Of a DNA stretch of 64,000 nucleotides, positions 55,238 to 63,359 are shown piece by piece (the stretch's first letter is position 1; each line of letters starts with the position of its first letter). Below the pieces are notes generated by a model. It was not told the DNA's origin. It saw nothing but the letters and a program-made list of their open reading frames with translations, and ran no database searches. Made by a program: the position numbers and the translations under genes. Source of the DNA: Solimonas_A sp052035235 (GTDB lineage: Bacteria > Pseudomonadota > Gammaproteobacteria > Nevskiales > Nevskiaceae); the NCBI GenBank assembly GCA_052035235.1, contig JBPOHT010000033.1, forward strand, positions 1-64,000, in the 5' to 3' direction.

Positions 55238-55708
55238 ATGCCCACGCTCAAGCAGTTCCTGAACGAATACCAGGTCAGCCACCAGAATCCCGTGAACTCG
55301 GCCATCCACATGGTCTGCGTGCCGGCGATCTTCTTCTCCACGCTGGCCCTGCTGTGGCTGATCCCGGTGGGCCGCTGGCTGGGCCTGTCGGCCGAGGTCG
55401 CGCCCTGGGTGAACCCGGTGACGATCTTCGCCCTGCCCACGGGGCTGTTCTACCTGCGCCTGTCCTTCGGCAGCTTCGCGGCGATGGTGGTGTGGTTCGC
55501 GATCTCGATCCTGGCGATCGTCGCCATCCAGCAGGCCGGCGGCCCGCTGCTGTGGATCGCACTGGCCACCTGGGTGATCGCCTGGGCGGTGCAGGTCTAC
55601 GGCCACAAGGTGGAAGGCGCCAAGCCCTCGCTGGTGGATGACCTGCGCTTCCTGCTGATCGGCCCGCTGTTCGTGATGGACAAGGTGTATCGCAAGCTGG
55701 GCGTGTAA
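55238..55708 (+). CDS. Mpo1-like (DUF962) membrane protein
   Basis: A 156-residue protein of the YGL010w/Mpo1 family. ATG 55238 has GAGGAG at 55225-55230. The iron-binding histidine pattern is seen in YQVSHQNPVNSAIHMVCVP and QVYGHKVEGAKPSLVDDL; the tail LIGPLFVMDKVYRKLG is diagnostic. About four membrane segments lie between. Yeast Mpo1 is an Fe(II) dioxygenase that shortens 2-hydroxy fatty acids during phytosphingosine breakdown; bacterial members are mostly uncharacterised. It is monocistronic, followed by a repeat region. Confidence 0.87.
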   Translation: MPTLKQFLNEYQVSHQNPVNSAIHMVCVPAIFFSTLALLWLIPVGRWLGLSAEVAPWVNPVTIFALPTGLFYLRLSFGSFAAMVVWFAISILAIVAIQQAGGPLLWIALATWVIAWAVQVYGHKVEGAKPSLVDDLRFLLIGPLFVMDKVYRKLGV

Positions 55709-55715
55709 GTAATAA

Positions 55716-55873
55716 CCCCTCGCCCGCTTGCGGGAGAGGGGACGAGGACATGGATGTCCGAGGTAGGGCAACGCGGGAGCAGTTGCGGAGAGGGTTTCTG
55801 TAAATCTTGAAGGTTCTACAGAAACCCTCTCCCGGCCCTTTCGGGCCACCCTCTCCCGCAAACGGGCGAGGGG
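55716..55873. repeat. Composite CCCTCTCCCGC-type repeat with nested inverted arms
   Basis: The outer arms CCCCTCGCCCGCTTGCGGG... and ...CCCGCAAACGGGCGAGGGG mirror each other. An inner pair, GAGAGGGTTTCTGTA and TACAGAAACCCTCTC, forms a long stem near 55792-55843. The same CCCTCTCCCGC family reappears at 62952. No gene is seen in this 235-nt gap. Confidence 0.7.
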
Positions 55874-55943
55874 ATGGATCGATCGCGATCCTTGGGACTG
55901 ACGGCAAAAGGATCGCGACTTGCATCGCTCCCACATGGACGTC

Positions 55944-56639
55944 TCAGCCGGCGTCGGCGATCCTCTGCAGCGCCGACAGATTGATGATACGCAGCTTGCC
56001 GTAGTCCACCGATACCACACCGTCGGCTTCCAGCGCCTTGAGCTCCTTGCTGACGCTCTGGCGCGAGGCGCCGAGCATGCGGCCCAGGTCGTCCTGCGGC
56101 AGGTGCAGGTCGATCAGCAAACCCTCCGCTGTCTCCTTGCCGTAGAGCGCCAGCAGGTCGATCAGCCTACGCGCCAGCCGTGCCGGCAGCGAGGCGAACT
56201 GCGCGTCCTCGATGTAGCTGAAGGCCAGCCGCAGCTTGCGGCACAGCATCTTCACGAAATGCGGGTACAGCTCCGGCTGCGCGGCCAGCACGGCCAGGAA
56301 CTTGTCGCGCGGCAGCATCAGCATTTCGGTCGCGCCCACAGCGCGCGAGTCATGCGTACGCGGCAGGCCGTCGAACATCGAGATTTCGCCGAACCAGGCC
56401 CCAGGCTCGAACTGCATCACCAGCAGCTCCTTGCCCTCGCCGGACACGCTGCCGGCGCGGATGCGCCCGCTCACCACGTTCCACAACCCGTCAGGCGCAT
56501 CGCCCTGGGCGAACAGCAGCTCGCCGTCGGCCAGCCGGCGGCGCACCGCCATGGCGGCGAACTGTGTCACCACGTCCGGCGGCAGTTCGCGGAACCAGTC
56601 GCTGGCGACCAGCGCGGCGCGCTCCTCGGTCCAGCTCAC
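55944..56639 (-). CDS. Crp/Fnr family transcriptional regulator
   Basis: A 231-residue regulator with an N-terminal cyclic-nucleotide-binding fold (LADGELLFAQGDAPDGLWNV, FEPGAWFGEISMFDGLPRTH) and a C-terminal winged helix (QDDLGRMLGASRQSVSKELK). No Fnr-type cysteine cluster is present, so it is not an oxygen sensor of that kind. The FGEIS...R pattern fits ligand binding, although the exact cAMP arginine context differs from E. coli CRP. The start is GTG 56639, within GTGA that also ends the upstream lipoprotein gene. Targets are unknown. Confidence 0.88.
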   Translation of the reverse strand: MSWTEERAALVASDWFRELPPDVVTQFAAMAVRRRLADGELLFAQGDAPDGLWNVVSGRIRAGSVSGEGKELLVMQFEPGAWFGEISMFDGLPRTHDSRAVGATEMLMLPRDKFLAVLAAQPELYPHFVKMLCRKLRLAFSYIEDAQFASLPARLARRLIDLLALYGKETAEGLLIDLHLPQDDLGRMLGASRQSVSKELKALEADGVVSVDYGKLRIINLSALQRIADAG

Positions 56640-57403
56640 GGGTATCGCTGCGGGTTGCGCAGTTCCAGGTCGTAACCCCAGGCGTGCGAGCCGGCGGCCA
56701 CCGAGAAGCCCAGGGGCAGGGGACCATCGCCCTGCTGTTGGACGCTGCCTGCGCCGAGCATCGCGGTCTGCGGGGTGTAGAAGGCGTCCATGCTGGCCAC
56801 CACCTTGCCGCCGGCAAAGTGGAAGGCGCGCGTGAGTCCGCCACCGGGCTGGTAGGCGGGGCCCAGGCTGTTGATACGCGTGGTGACGCTGCTGTTGGTG
56901 CCGCTGGCGCTGACCGAGCCGAGGCGTGCCAGCGGGGTAGCGGTGAGCTGGAAGTCCACGCTGCCCGGCTGCACCTTGTCCCCCATGCCCCAGGCCTCGA
57001 AGGCGGCGGCGGTGGCGGCGTGCTGGGTGTAGCCGCCGAGCAGGATGCCGTAGGCGGTGACCTCGGCGGACTTGAAGGCTTCCGGTGGCTCGATCAGCGC
57101 GAAGGCCAGCAGGTCCTGCGTGGGGCCCTGGCCGTCGAGGTCCGCGCAGCGGCTGCCGGCGATATGGATGCCGCCGAGCGGCACGCCGGGCAGCGGGTTG
57201 CCGTAGCTGAAGCCCTCCGGCAGCGGCGGCAGCGACGAGGGCGGCACCACCAGCAGGGCGGTCTGCTCCTCGCAGTCGCTGAAGTGCAGGGACTGCGGTA
57301 CGGACCCGCCGGAGGCGCCGTCGCTGCCCCCGCAGCCCGACAGCAGTCCGGCGAGTGCGACGATGGCCGGCGCCATGATTCTGATGTTGTCTGGATTCCC
57401 CAT
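56636..57403 (-). CDS. Hypothetical lipoprotein
   Basis: A 255-residue protein I do not recognise. The start ATG 57403 gives a signal ending in the lipobox LSGC (Cys24). The mature part is beta-rich with only a few cysteines (FSDCEEQ, GSRCADLDG), which may form a disulfide. A repeated theme of Gly/Ser/Thr turns and AFHFAGGKVVASMDAFYTPQ suggests a secreted beta fold. Its stop overlaps the Crp-like GTG start, so the two are translated together. Confidence 0.65.
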   Translation of the reverse strand: MGNPDNIRIMAPAIVALAGLLSGCGGSDGASGGSVPQSLHFSDCEEQTALLVVPPSSLPPLPEGFSYGNPLPGVPLGGIHIAGSRCADLDGQGPTQDLLAFALIEPPEAFKSAEVTAYGILLGGYTQHAATAAAFEAWGMGDKVQPGSVDFQLTATPLARLGSVSASGTNSSVTTRINSLGPAYQPGGGLTRAFHFAGGKVVASMDAFYTPQTAMLGAGSVQQQGDGPLPLGFSVAAGSHAWGYDLELRNPQRYP

Positions 57404-57432
57404 GCCGACACGCTGACAGCCCGGACCTGCTG

Positions 57433-57446
57433 CCGTCAATTGACGG
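57433..57446. promoter_or_regulatory. Perfect 14-bp palindrome upstream of the lipoprotein-regulator pair
   Basis: CCGTCAATTGACGG lies 30 nt upstream of the lipoprotein start and just after the rsmE stop. A perfect dyad of this size could bind a dimeric regulator, such as the Crp-like protein encoded by the same unit, or form a short terminator stem for rsmE. Confidence 0.4.
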
Positions 57447-57452
57447 CGAGCC

Positions 57453-58178
57453 CTAGGCCCAGTCGCCGAAGCGGGCCTGCAGCGCCGCCAGCACGGCGAC
57501 ACCGGCGGTTTCGGTGCGCAGCACGCGCGGCCCCACGCGCAAGCCCTGGAAGCCGGCCTGTGCGGCCTGGCGAATCTCGTGGTCGGACAATCCGCCCTCA
57601 GGGCCGATCAGCAGGGTCGCGGAGCGGACCTCGGGCAATGTGGAGAGGCCCTGGCTGGCCAGCGGGTCCAGCGTCAGGCGCAGGCCGGTCTCGCCGCAGT
57701 CCGGCAACCAGCGGTCCAGCGCCAGCGGCGCGGCCACCTCGGGAATGCGGGTGCGCCCCGATTGCTCGCAGGCGGACACGACAATGCCGCGCCAGTGATC
57801 CAGCTTCTTCTCCCAGCGCTCGCCGTCCAGCTTCACCACCGAGCGCGAGGACAGCAGCGGCAGGATGCGCTGCACGCCCAGTTCCACGGCCTTCTGCAGG
57901 GTGTAGTCCATGCGGTCGCCCTTTGAGACGCACTGGGCCAGCGTGAGCTGCAGGGGAGATTCGCGGTCCACCTCGCGGCGCGCACCCAGGCGCAGCGTCG
58001 CACTGCGCTTGGCCACGGCGGTCAGGGTGGCCTCGTACTCGGCGCCGTCACCGCAGAACGCGGTGAAGGCTTCGCCCTCGCGCAGCCGCAGCACCTGCAC
58101 CAGGTGGCGGAAGGCCTCCTCGGGCAAGGCGATCTCGCTGCCTTCCTGCAGCGGCGGCGCGAGATGGATGCGGGTCAT
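57453..58178 (-). CDS. rsmE: 16S rRNA (uracil1498-N3)-methyltransferase RsmE
   Basis: A SPOUT-class methyltransferase of 241 residues that modifies U1498 of 16S rRNA. An N-terminal PUA-like domain (LPEEAFRHLVQVLRLREGE) precedes the knot domain with QCVSKGDRMDYTLQKAVELGV, LLIGPEGGLSDHE and GPRVLRTETAG, the SAM-binding trefoil. It starts 7 nt after bioA ends, in the same orientation. Confidence 0.96.
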   Translation of the reverse strand: MTRIHLAPPLQEGSEIALPEEAFRHLVQVLRLREGEAFTAFCGDGAEYEATLTAVAKRSATLRLGARREVDRESPLQLTLAQCVSKGDRMDYTLQKAVELGVQRILPLLSSRSVVKLDGERWEKKLDHWRGIVVSACEQSGRTRIPEVAAPLALDRWLPDCGETGLRLTLDPLASQGLSTLPEVRSATLLIGPEGGLSDHEIRQAAQAGFQGLRVGPRVLRTETAGVAVLAALQARFGDWA

Positions 58179-58185
58179 GCGCCGG

Positions 58186-59568
58186 TCATCCGCGGGTGGC
58201 CAGCTCGATTCCTTCGAGCGCGGTCTTGCACATCAGCTCGATTTCCCTGGGCTCGATCACGTAGGGCGGCATGAAGTAGACGACGTTGCCCAGCGGGCGC
58301 AGCAGCACGCCCTTCTCCAGGCCGTGCTGGTACACGCGCAGGCCGCGGCGTTCCTCGGCGGGAAAGGGGGTTTCCTTGCGGCCGCCCTTGGCCAGTTCGA
58401 TCGCTACGATCATGCCCTGCTGGCGCACCTCGGCGACGTGCCGCAGGCCGCGGATCTCCGCGGTATGCGCCCACATGTACTGCGACAGCAGCTGGTTGGT
58501 GGCCAGCACGCGGGTGTCCTGGATCAGGTCCAGCGTCGCCAGCGCGGCGCGGCAGCCCAGGGGGTTGCCGGTGAAGGAATGCGAATGCAGGAAGGCGCGG
58601 CCGGACTTGTATTCGTCGTAGAAGGCCTCGTAGATCGACTCGCGCGTCAGCGTGACCGCCAGCGGCAGGGTGCCGCCGGTAAGTCCCTTGGAGAGGCACA
58701 TGAAGTCCGGCGTGATGCCGGGCTGCGCGTCCGGGTCGCGGCGCGGCGGCGGCGCCCAGTCGCAGGCGAACAGACGGCCGGTGCGGCCGAAGCCCACGGC
58801 GATCTCGTCGGCGATCAGGTGCACGCCATGACGGTCGCAGGCCTCGCGCAGCATGGTCAGGTACAGCGGGTGGTACATGCGCATGCCGCCGGCGCATTGC
58901 ACCAGCGGTTCCAGGATCACCGCGCAGGTCTCGTGCGCGTGCTGCTCCAGCGCCAGTTCCATGTGGCGGAACATCTGGCGCGTGTGGTCTTCCCAGGAAG
59001 CGCCGGCGCCGCGCTCGTAGCAATCCGGCGAGCGCACGTGGATCGGCTGCAGCAGCAGCGGCGCGTAGGTGTCGCGGTACATGCTGGGGCCGCCCATTGC
59101 CAGCGCGCCCAGGGTCTCGCCGTGGTAGCCGCCGGTCAGGGCGATGAAGCGCTTCTTGGCGGGCTTCCCGGCGTTCTGCCAGTAGTGGAAGCTCATCTTC
59201 AGCGCGATCTCGATCGCGGAGGAGCCGTTGTCGCCGTAGAAGCAGCGCGTCAGGCCGGGCGGGGCCAGGCGCACCAGGCGCTCCGACAGCTCCACCACCG
59301 GCTCGTGCGTGAAGCCGCCGAGCATGATGTGGTCCAGCGTGTCGAGCTGCTGCTTGAGCTGCTCGACGATCACCGGATGGCGGTGGCCGAAGATGTTGGT
59401 CCACCAGGAACTGACGGCGTCGAGATAACGCTTGCCCTCGAAGTCCTCCAGCCAGGCGCCTTCGGCGCGCTTGATCGGCACGAGCGGCAGCCACTCGTGG
59501 TCCTTCATCTGCGTGCAGGGATGCCAGACATGCGCCAGCGAGCGGCGCATCATCTCTTCGTTGTTCAC
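58186..59568 (-). CDS. bioA: Adenosylmethionine-8-amino-7-oxononanoate aminotransferase BioA
   Basis: A PLP enzyme of biotin synthesis that converts KAPA to DAPA with SAM as amino donor. The start is probably GTG 59568, which forms GTGA with the argA stop; ATG 59553 is the alternative. The 460 residues include the BioA-specific opening VWHPCTQMKDHEWLPLVPI, YGDNGSSAIEIALKM, TGGYHGETLGAL, ADEIAVGFGRTG and the PLP lysine in CLSKGLTGG. It is not adjacent to other bio genes in the window, and translation is coupled to argA. Confidence 0.95.
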   Translation of the reverse strand: MNNEEMMRRSLAHVWHPCTQMKDHEWLPLVPIKRAEGAWLEDFEGKRYLDAVSSWWTNIFGHRHPVIVEQLKQQLDTLDHIMLGGFTHEPVVELSERLVRLAPPGLTRCFYGDNGSSAIEIALKMSFHYWQNAGKPAKKRFIALTGGYHGETLGALAMGGPSMYRDTYAPLLLQPIHVRSPDCYERGAGASWEDHTRQMFRHMELALEQHAHETCAVILEPLVQCAGGMRMYHPLYLTMLREACDRHGVHLIADEIAVGFGRTGRLFACDWAPPPRRDPDAQPGITPDFMCLSKGLTGGTLPLAVTLTRESIYEAFYDEYKSGRAFLHSHSFTGNPLGCRAALATLDLIQDTRVLATNQLLSQYMWAHTAEIRGLRHVAEVRQQGMIVAIELAKGGRKETPFPAEERRGLRVYQHGLEKGVLLRPLGNVVYFMPPYVIEPREIELMCKTALEGIELATRG

Positions 59569-60881
59569 AACGATTTCACCAGGACCTTGGAATTGCGCTG
59601 CCAGTTGTAGAACTTCTGGCGCTCCTGCGGCAGCGCCTCGATGCCGGACTCGGCGAAGCCGCGCTCGATGAACCAGTGCGGTGACTGCGTGGTGAGGCTG
59701 AACAGCTTCTTCAGCCCCAGCTGCCGTGCTTCGGTCTCCACTCGCTTGAGCAGCGCGGCGGCATGGCCGGCGCGCTGGTAGTCGGGGTGCACGGCGATGC
59801 AGGCCAGCTCGCCCATGCCGGCCTCGGCATAGGGAAACAGCGCGCAGCAGGCGATGACCAGGCCATCGCGCACGATGACGTTGAAGTGCTGGATGTCCAG
59901 CTCCAGCTGCTCGCGCGAGCGCGGCACCAGCACGCCGCGCTGTTCCAGCGGCTGGATCAGCTGCAGCACGCCACCGACGTCCTCGATGCTGGCGTCGCGG
60001 GTCGCTTCGTATTCGGCATCGGCATAGAGCATCAGGCCCTCGCCGTCGCGGGTGTAGAGCTCGCGCAGCAGCGCGCCGTCCACTGCTGCGGCGATCAGGT
60101 GCACGCGCTTGACGCCGCCGCGGCCAGCGGCGATGGCGGATTGCAGGTAGGCGCGATCCTCCGCGGCACTGACCTGGGACAGCAGGGCCTCGGCGCCGGC
60201 CAAGGACAGTTGCCCTGCGTCGCCGGTGTCGTCCGCCAGCTTCCACTGGTTGGGGTCGGAGGACAGCACGAACACCAGCTTGTCCGCACCCAGCGCGGCG
60301 GCCACGGCCGTGGCCACGTCCTTGGCGCGCAGGTTGAAGATCTCCCCGGTCGGCGAATAGCCCACGGGGGAGAGCAGGGCGATGCGGTCCTGGTCCAGCA
60401 CCTGGCGGATGGTGTCCACGTCCACCCGGCGCACTTCGCCGGTGAACTGGTGATCCACGCCGTCGCGCACGCCTACCGGCCGCGCGGTGATCCAGTTGCC
60501 GCTGGCGACCTTGATGCGCGCGCCGCCCATGGGGGTGCTCGCCAGCGAGGTGGAGAGCCGGGCCTCGATATCCATGCGCAGGCTGCCGACGGCGCCCTTG
60601 ACCGCTTCCAGTGTCGGCCGGTCGGTGATGCGCAGACCGCCGGAGTAGCGCGGCTCCACGCCGCGCAGCGCCAATTGCTGGTTGATCTGCGGCCGCGCGC
60701 CGTGCACCAGCACCAGCTTCACGCCCAGGCTGTGCAGCAGGCCGACGTCGTAGAGCAACTGGTCAAAATCCGCACGCTCGGCCGCCTCGCCCTCGAAGGC
60801 GATCACGAACACGCGGCCGTGGTGCGCATGCACGTAGGGCGCACAACCGCGTAAAGCAGCAACAAAATCAGCGGGATTCAT
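59565..60881 (-). CDS. argA: N-acetylglutamate synthase (amino-acid N-acetyltransferase)
   Basis: First enzyme of arginine synthesis, 438 residues from ATG 60881. An amino-acid-kinase-like domain (VLVHGARPQINQQLALRG, LLSPVGYSPTGEIFNL; about residues 1-285) carries the arginine-feedback site. A C-terminal GNAT domain follows, with CALFPYAEAGMGELACIAVHPDYQ and GHAAALLKRVE. An in-frame ATG at 60899 exists, but the TATAAT at 60893-60888 lies between the two, so the shorter start is preferred; the mRNA may be leaderless. Confidence 0.95.
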   Translation of the reverse strand: MNPADFVAALRGCAPYVHAHHGRVFVIAFEGEAAERADFDQLLYDVGLLHSLGVKLVLVHGARPQINQQLALRGVEPRYSGGLRITDRPTLEAVKGAVGSLRMDIEARLSTSLASTPMGGARIKVASGNWITARPVGVRDGVDHQFTGEVRRVDVDTIRQVLDQDRIALLSPVGYSPTGEIFNLRAKDVATAVAAALGADKLVFVLSSDPNQWKLADDTGDAGQLSLAGAEALLSQVSAAEDRAYLQSAIAAGRGGVKRVHLIAAAVDGALLRELYTRDGEGLMLYADAEYEATRDASIEDVGGVLQLIQPLEQRGVLVPRSREQLELDIQHFNVIVRDGLVIACCALFPYAEAGMGELACIAVHPDYQRAGHAAALLKRVETEARQLGLKKLFSLTTQSPHWFIERGFAESGIEALPQERQKFYNWQRNSKVLVKSL

Positions 60882-60887
60882 GCATAA

Positions 60888-60893
60888 ATTATA
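60888..60893 (-). promoter_or_regulatory. TATAAT -10 box 6 nt before the argA start codon
   Basis: A perfect -10 hexamer reads on the minus strand and ends 6 nt before ATG 60881. Initiation 6-8 nt downstream would fall at the start codon itself. No good -35 box is seen at 17 nt, so activation or another spacing may apply. Confidence 0.55.
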
Positions 60894-61021
60894 GTGCATT
60901 CGCGGGTTTTGGCCGCCCCCTGGGTGCCGGCGGGGCAGAAAAAGGCCCCAGCCCCTGGGTCGGGGTGGCCGGACCGGCCCCAAGACGCCTGCCGTCACCT
61001 GAAGGAGCCTCGGCATCCCCG

Positions 61022-61027
61022 TATAAT
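61022..61027 (+). promoter_or_regulatory. TATAAT -10 box 7 nt before the ygfB-like start codon
   Basis: A perfect -10 hexamer is followed by CAGTGGG and then ATG 61035. CTGAAG at 60999-61004 with a 17-nt spacer is a weak -35 candidate. As with argA, the transcript would start at or next to the ATG. Confidence 0.55.
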
Positions 61028-61034
61028 CAGTGGG

Positions 61035-61607
61035 ATGCAAGATTCCGTCTCCTACGAAGCGTTGTCCGACACCTTTGCCCGCATCGGCAGTCGCGATAAC
61101 CCCGCCGAATACCACGGCACCCTCTGCGGCGCCTTGTGCGTCCGTGCCCCCGAAGATCTCAACCTGGCGCGCCTGCTGGATGCCGGCGACGAGGAGCAGG
61201 CCCTGCGCCCGGATGCCCAGGCCCAGGCGGAGCTGCGCCGCCTCTGCGGCGAGGCCGTGCGCATGCTGCAGGATGAGGACATGGGCTTCATCCCCCTGCT
61301 GCCGGACGACGATGCCGCGCTGGCGGCCCGTACGCAGGCCCTGGCCTCCTGGTGCGAGGGCTTCCTCTACGGGCTGGCCAGCCGCCCGGGGCTGGACCTG
61401 AAGAAGTGCTCCGAGGAAGTGCGCGAGGTGCTGCGCGACTTCAGCCAGTTCACCCAGGCCTCGCTCGGCGACGAAGAAGACATGGAGCTGGAGGAGGGTG
61501 CATACACCGAGCTGGTGGAGTACGTCCGCGTGGGTGCCCAGCTGGTGTTCATGGAATTCCGGGCCCGGCCGCTGCCGGACCCCTCCGAGTCGAGGCAGCT
61601 GCATTGA
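61035..61607 (+). CDS. ygfB: UPF0149 family protein (YgfB-like)
   Basis: A 190-residue all-helical cytoplasmic protein of the YecA/YgfB family. Recognisable features are NPAEYHGTLCGALCVR near the N-terminus, LLPDDDAALAARTQALASWCEGFLYGL, and an acidic helix DEEDMELEEGAYTELVEYVRVGAQLVFME. It sits directly before pepP and ubiH exactly as ygfB does in E. coli. Its stop overlaps the TTG start of pepP. The molecular role is not settled. Confidence 0.92.
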   Translation: MQDSVSYEALSDTFARIGSRDNPAEYHGTLCGALCVRAPEDLNLARLLDAGDEEQALRPDAQAQAELRRLCGEAVRMLQDEDMGFIPLLPDDDAALAARTQALASWCEGFLYGLASRPGLDLKKCSEEVREVLRDFSQFTQASLGDEEDMELEEGAYTELVEYVRVGAQLVFMEFRARPLPDPSESRQLH

Positions 61608-62923
61608 AGCCCAACGCCAAGTCCCTGAAGGAGTACGCCGGCCGCCGCGCGCGGCTGATGAAGCGCATGGGCGCCGGCGCGGTGGCGATCCTGCCTGGCG
61701 CGCGTGAGGTCACGCGCTCGCGCGACACGCATTACCCCTTCCGCCAGGACAGCGATTTCCGCTACCTGACCGGCTTCCTGGAGCCGGACTGCATTGCCGT
61801 GCTGGCCCCGGGCCGCAGGGGCGGCGCCTTCGTGCTGTTCGTGCGGGCGCGCAACCCGGAACGCGAGATCTGGGACGGCCGCCGCGCCGGGCCGGAGGGC
61901 GCGGTGACCGACTACGGCGCTGACGAGGCCTATCCGATCGAGGAATTCGCCGAGCGCCTGCCGCAGTTGCTGGGTGGCCGCTCGAGGGTGTTCTACAACC
62001 TGGGCGAGCATCCGGCGCTGGACCCGCAGGTCACCGCCTGCGTACGCGAGATCCGCGAGGTGTCGCGCCGCGGCGCCGCCGCGCCCACCGAGTTCGTGGC
62101 GCTGGAAGGTACGCTGCACGAGATGCGCCTGGTCAAGACGCCGGCCGAGATCGCGGTGATGAAGCGTGCCGCCGAGATCAGCGCCGAGGCGCATTGCCTG
62201 GCCATGAAGGCGACGCGGGCCGGCAAGTACGAATGGCAGATCGCCGCCGAGATCCACGCCCACTTCGGCCACCACCACATGGAGCCGGGCTACGGCAGCA
62301 TCGTCGGCGGCGGCGAGAACGCCTGCATCCTGCACTACGTCGAGAACAACGCCGTGCTCAAGGACGGCGACCTGCTGCTGATCGATGCCGGTGGCGAGCT
62401 GGCGGGCTATACCGCCGACATTACCCGCACTTTCCCGGTCAGCGGCAAGTTCAGCAAGGCGCAGCAGGCGGTCTACGAGGTGGTGCTGGCGGCCAATGTC
62501 GCGGCGATCAAGGCGATGCAGCCGGGCAGTTCCTCGGGCCGCCCGCACGAGATCGCTACGCGCATCCTCACCGAGGGCATGGTGGCGCTGGGCCTGCTCA
62601 AGGGCGACCCGAAGCAGCTGGTGCGCGATAACGCCCACCGTCAGTTCTATATGCACGGCACTGGCCATTGGCTGGGCATGGACGTGCATGACGTGGGGCG
62701 CTATCGGCTGGACGGCATGCCGCGCGAGTTCCTGCCGGGCATGGTGATGACCATCGAACCGGGCCTGTACATCGCGCCGGGCACCAAGGGCGTCGACCAG
62801 AAGTACTGGGGCATCGGTATCCGTATCGAGGACGATGTGCTGGTCACCGACAAGGGGCCGCAGGTGCTGACGGGTGGCGTGCCGAAGACGGTTCGGGATA
62901 TCGAAGCGCTGATGCGTGCATGA
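61604..62923 (+). CDS. pepP: Xaa-Pro aminopeptidase PepP
   Basis: A cytoplasmic metallo-aminopeptidase P that removes N-terminal residues next to proline. The start is TTG 61604, overlapping the ygfB-like stop (TTGA), giving 439 residues, close to the E. coli length. The N-terminal domain has HYPFRQDSDFRYLTGFLEP. The pita-bread catalytic domain has metal ligands in LLLIDAGGELAGYTADITRT (two Asp), GTGHWLGMDVHDVG (His) and VMTIEPGLYI (Glu), and the final Glu in GIRIEDDVLVT. Confidence 0.96.
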   Translation: MKPNAKSLKEYAGRRARLMKRMGAGAVAILPGAREVTRSRDTHYPFRQDSDFRYLTGFLEPDCIAVLAPGRRGGAFVLFVRARNPEREIWDGRRAGPEGAVTDYGADEAYPIEEFAERLPQLLGGRSRVFYNLGEHPALDPQVTACVREIREVSRRGAAAPTEFVALEGTLHEMRLVKTPAEIAVMKRAAEISAEAHCLAMKATRAGKYEWQIAAEIHAHFGHHHMEPGYGSIVGGGENACILHYVENNAVLKDGDLLLIDAGGELAGYTADITRTFPVSGKFSKAQQAVYEVVLAANVAAIKAMQPGSSSGRPHEIATRILTEGMVALGLLKGDPKQLVRDNAHRQFYMHGTGHWLGMDVHDVGRYRLDGMPREFLPGMVMTIEPGLYIAPGTKGVDQKYWGIGIRIEDDVLVTDKGPQVLTGGVPKTVRDIEALMRA

Positions 62924-62951
62924 CCAGCAAGGCGCCAGGTGCATGGCTTCT

Positions 62952-62990
62952 CCCTCTCCCGCTGGCGGGAGAGGGTTGGGGTGAGGGTGG
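62952..62990. repeat. CCCTCTCCCGC-type palindrome after pepP
   Basis: CCCTCTCCCGC (62952-62962) and GCGGGAGAGGG (62965-62975) are exact complements with a 2-nt centre, followed by TTGGGGTGAGGG. It is the same family as the composite repeat at 55716. It probably ends the ygfB-pepP transcript. Confidence 0.65.
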
Positions 62991-63085
62991 TGCTCTCTGG
63001 AACTCGCCGAGCCTTGTCTGTAATGCCGGCGACTACGCCGGTCAAGAGCTGTTGATCTTCGGAGATTTATTTCGCCCAAGGGCGA

Positions 63086-63119
63086 GTTACTTTTCTTTGC
63101 TTGTGCAAAGAAAAGTAAC
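63086..63119. repeat. GTTACTTTTCTTTGC inverted repeat in the pepP-ubiH gap
   Basis: GTTACTTTTCTTTGC (63086-63100) and GCAAAGAAAAGTAAC (63105-63119) pair perfectly around TTGT. I recognise this AT-rich palindrome followed by CAAAAGAAAG as a repeat seen between genes of other gamma- and betaproteobacteria. The rest of the 436-nt gap (62924-63359) is GC-rich with small palindromes (CCCCGCTTTGGCGGGG near 63150, CCATCCATGG near 63210) and no gene I can support. It interrupts the usual close pepP-ubiH spacing. Confidence 0.7.
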
Positions 63120-63359
63120 CAAAAGAAAGCACCCCCAGGTGCGAGTGGCCCCGCTTTGGCGGGGCAACCTGCGCGGCGGTCGGGCGCGGACGGGGTCGGG
63201 CCCACAGGCCATCCATGGCCTGAGGCCCCTCGGCCGGACATCCTGTCCGGCTCGCCCCCTGCGCCTGACCACCGCGCAGGCACTCGCACAATGGGACCCC
63301 GACATCAAAAGCATTCGCTGCGCTCATTACAGCCATCGGATGCGGGGAATAATCCTGCA

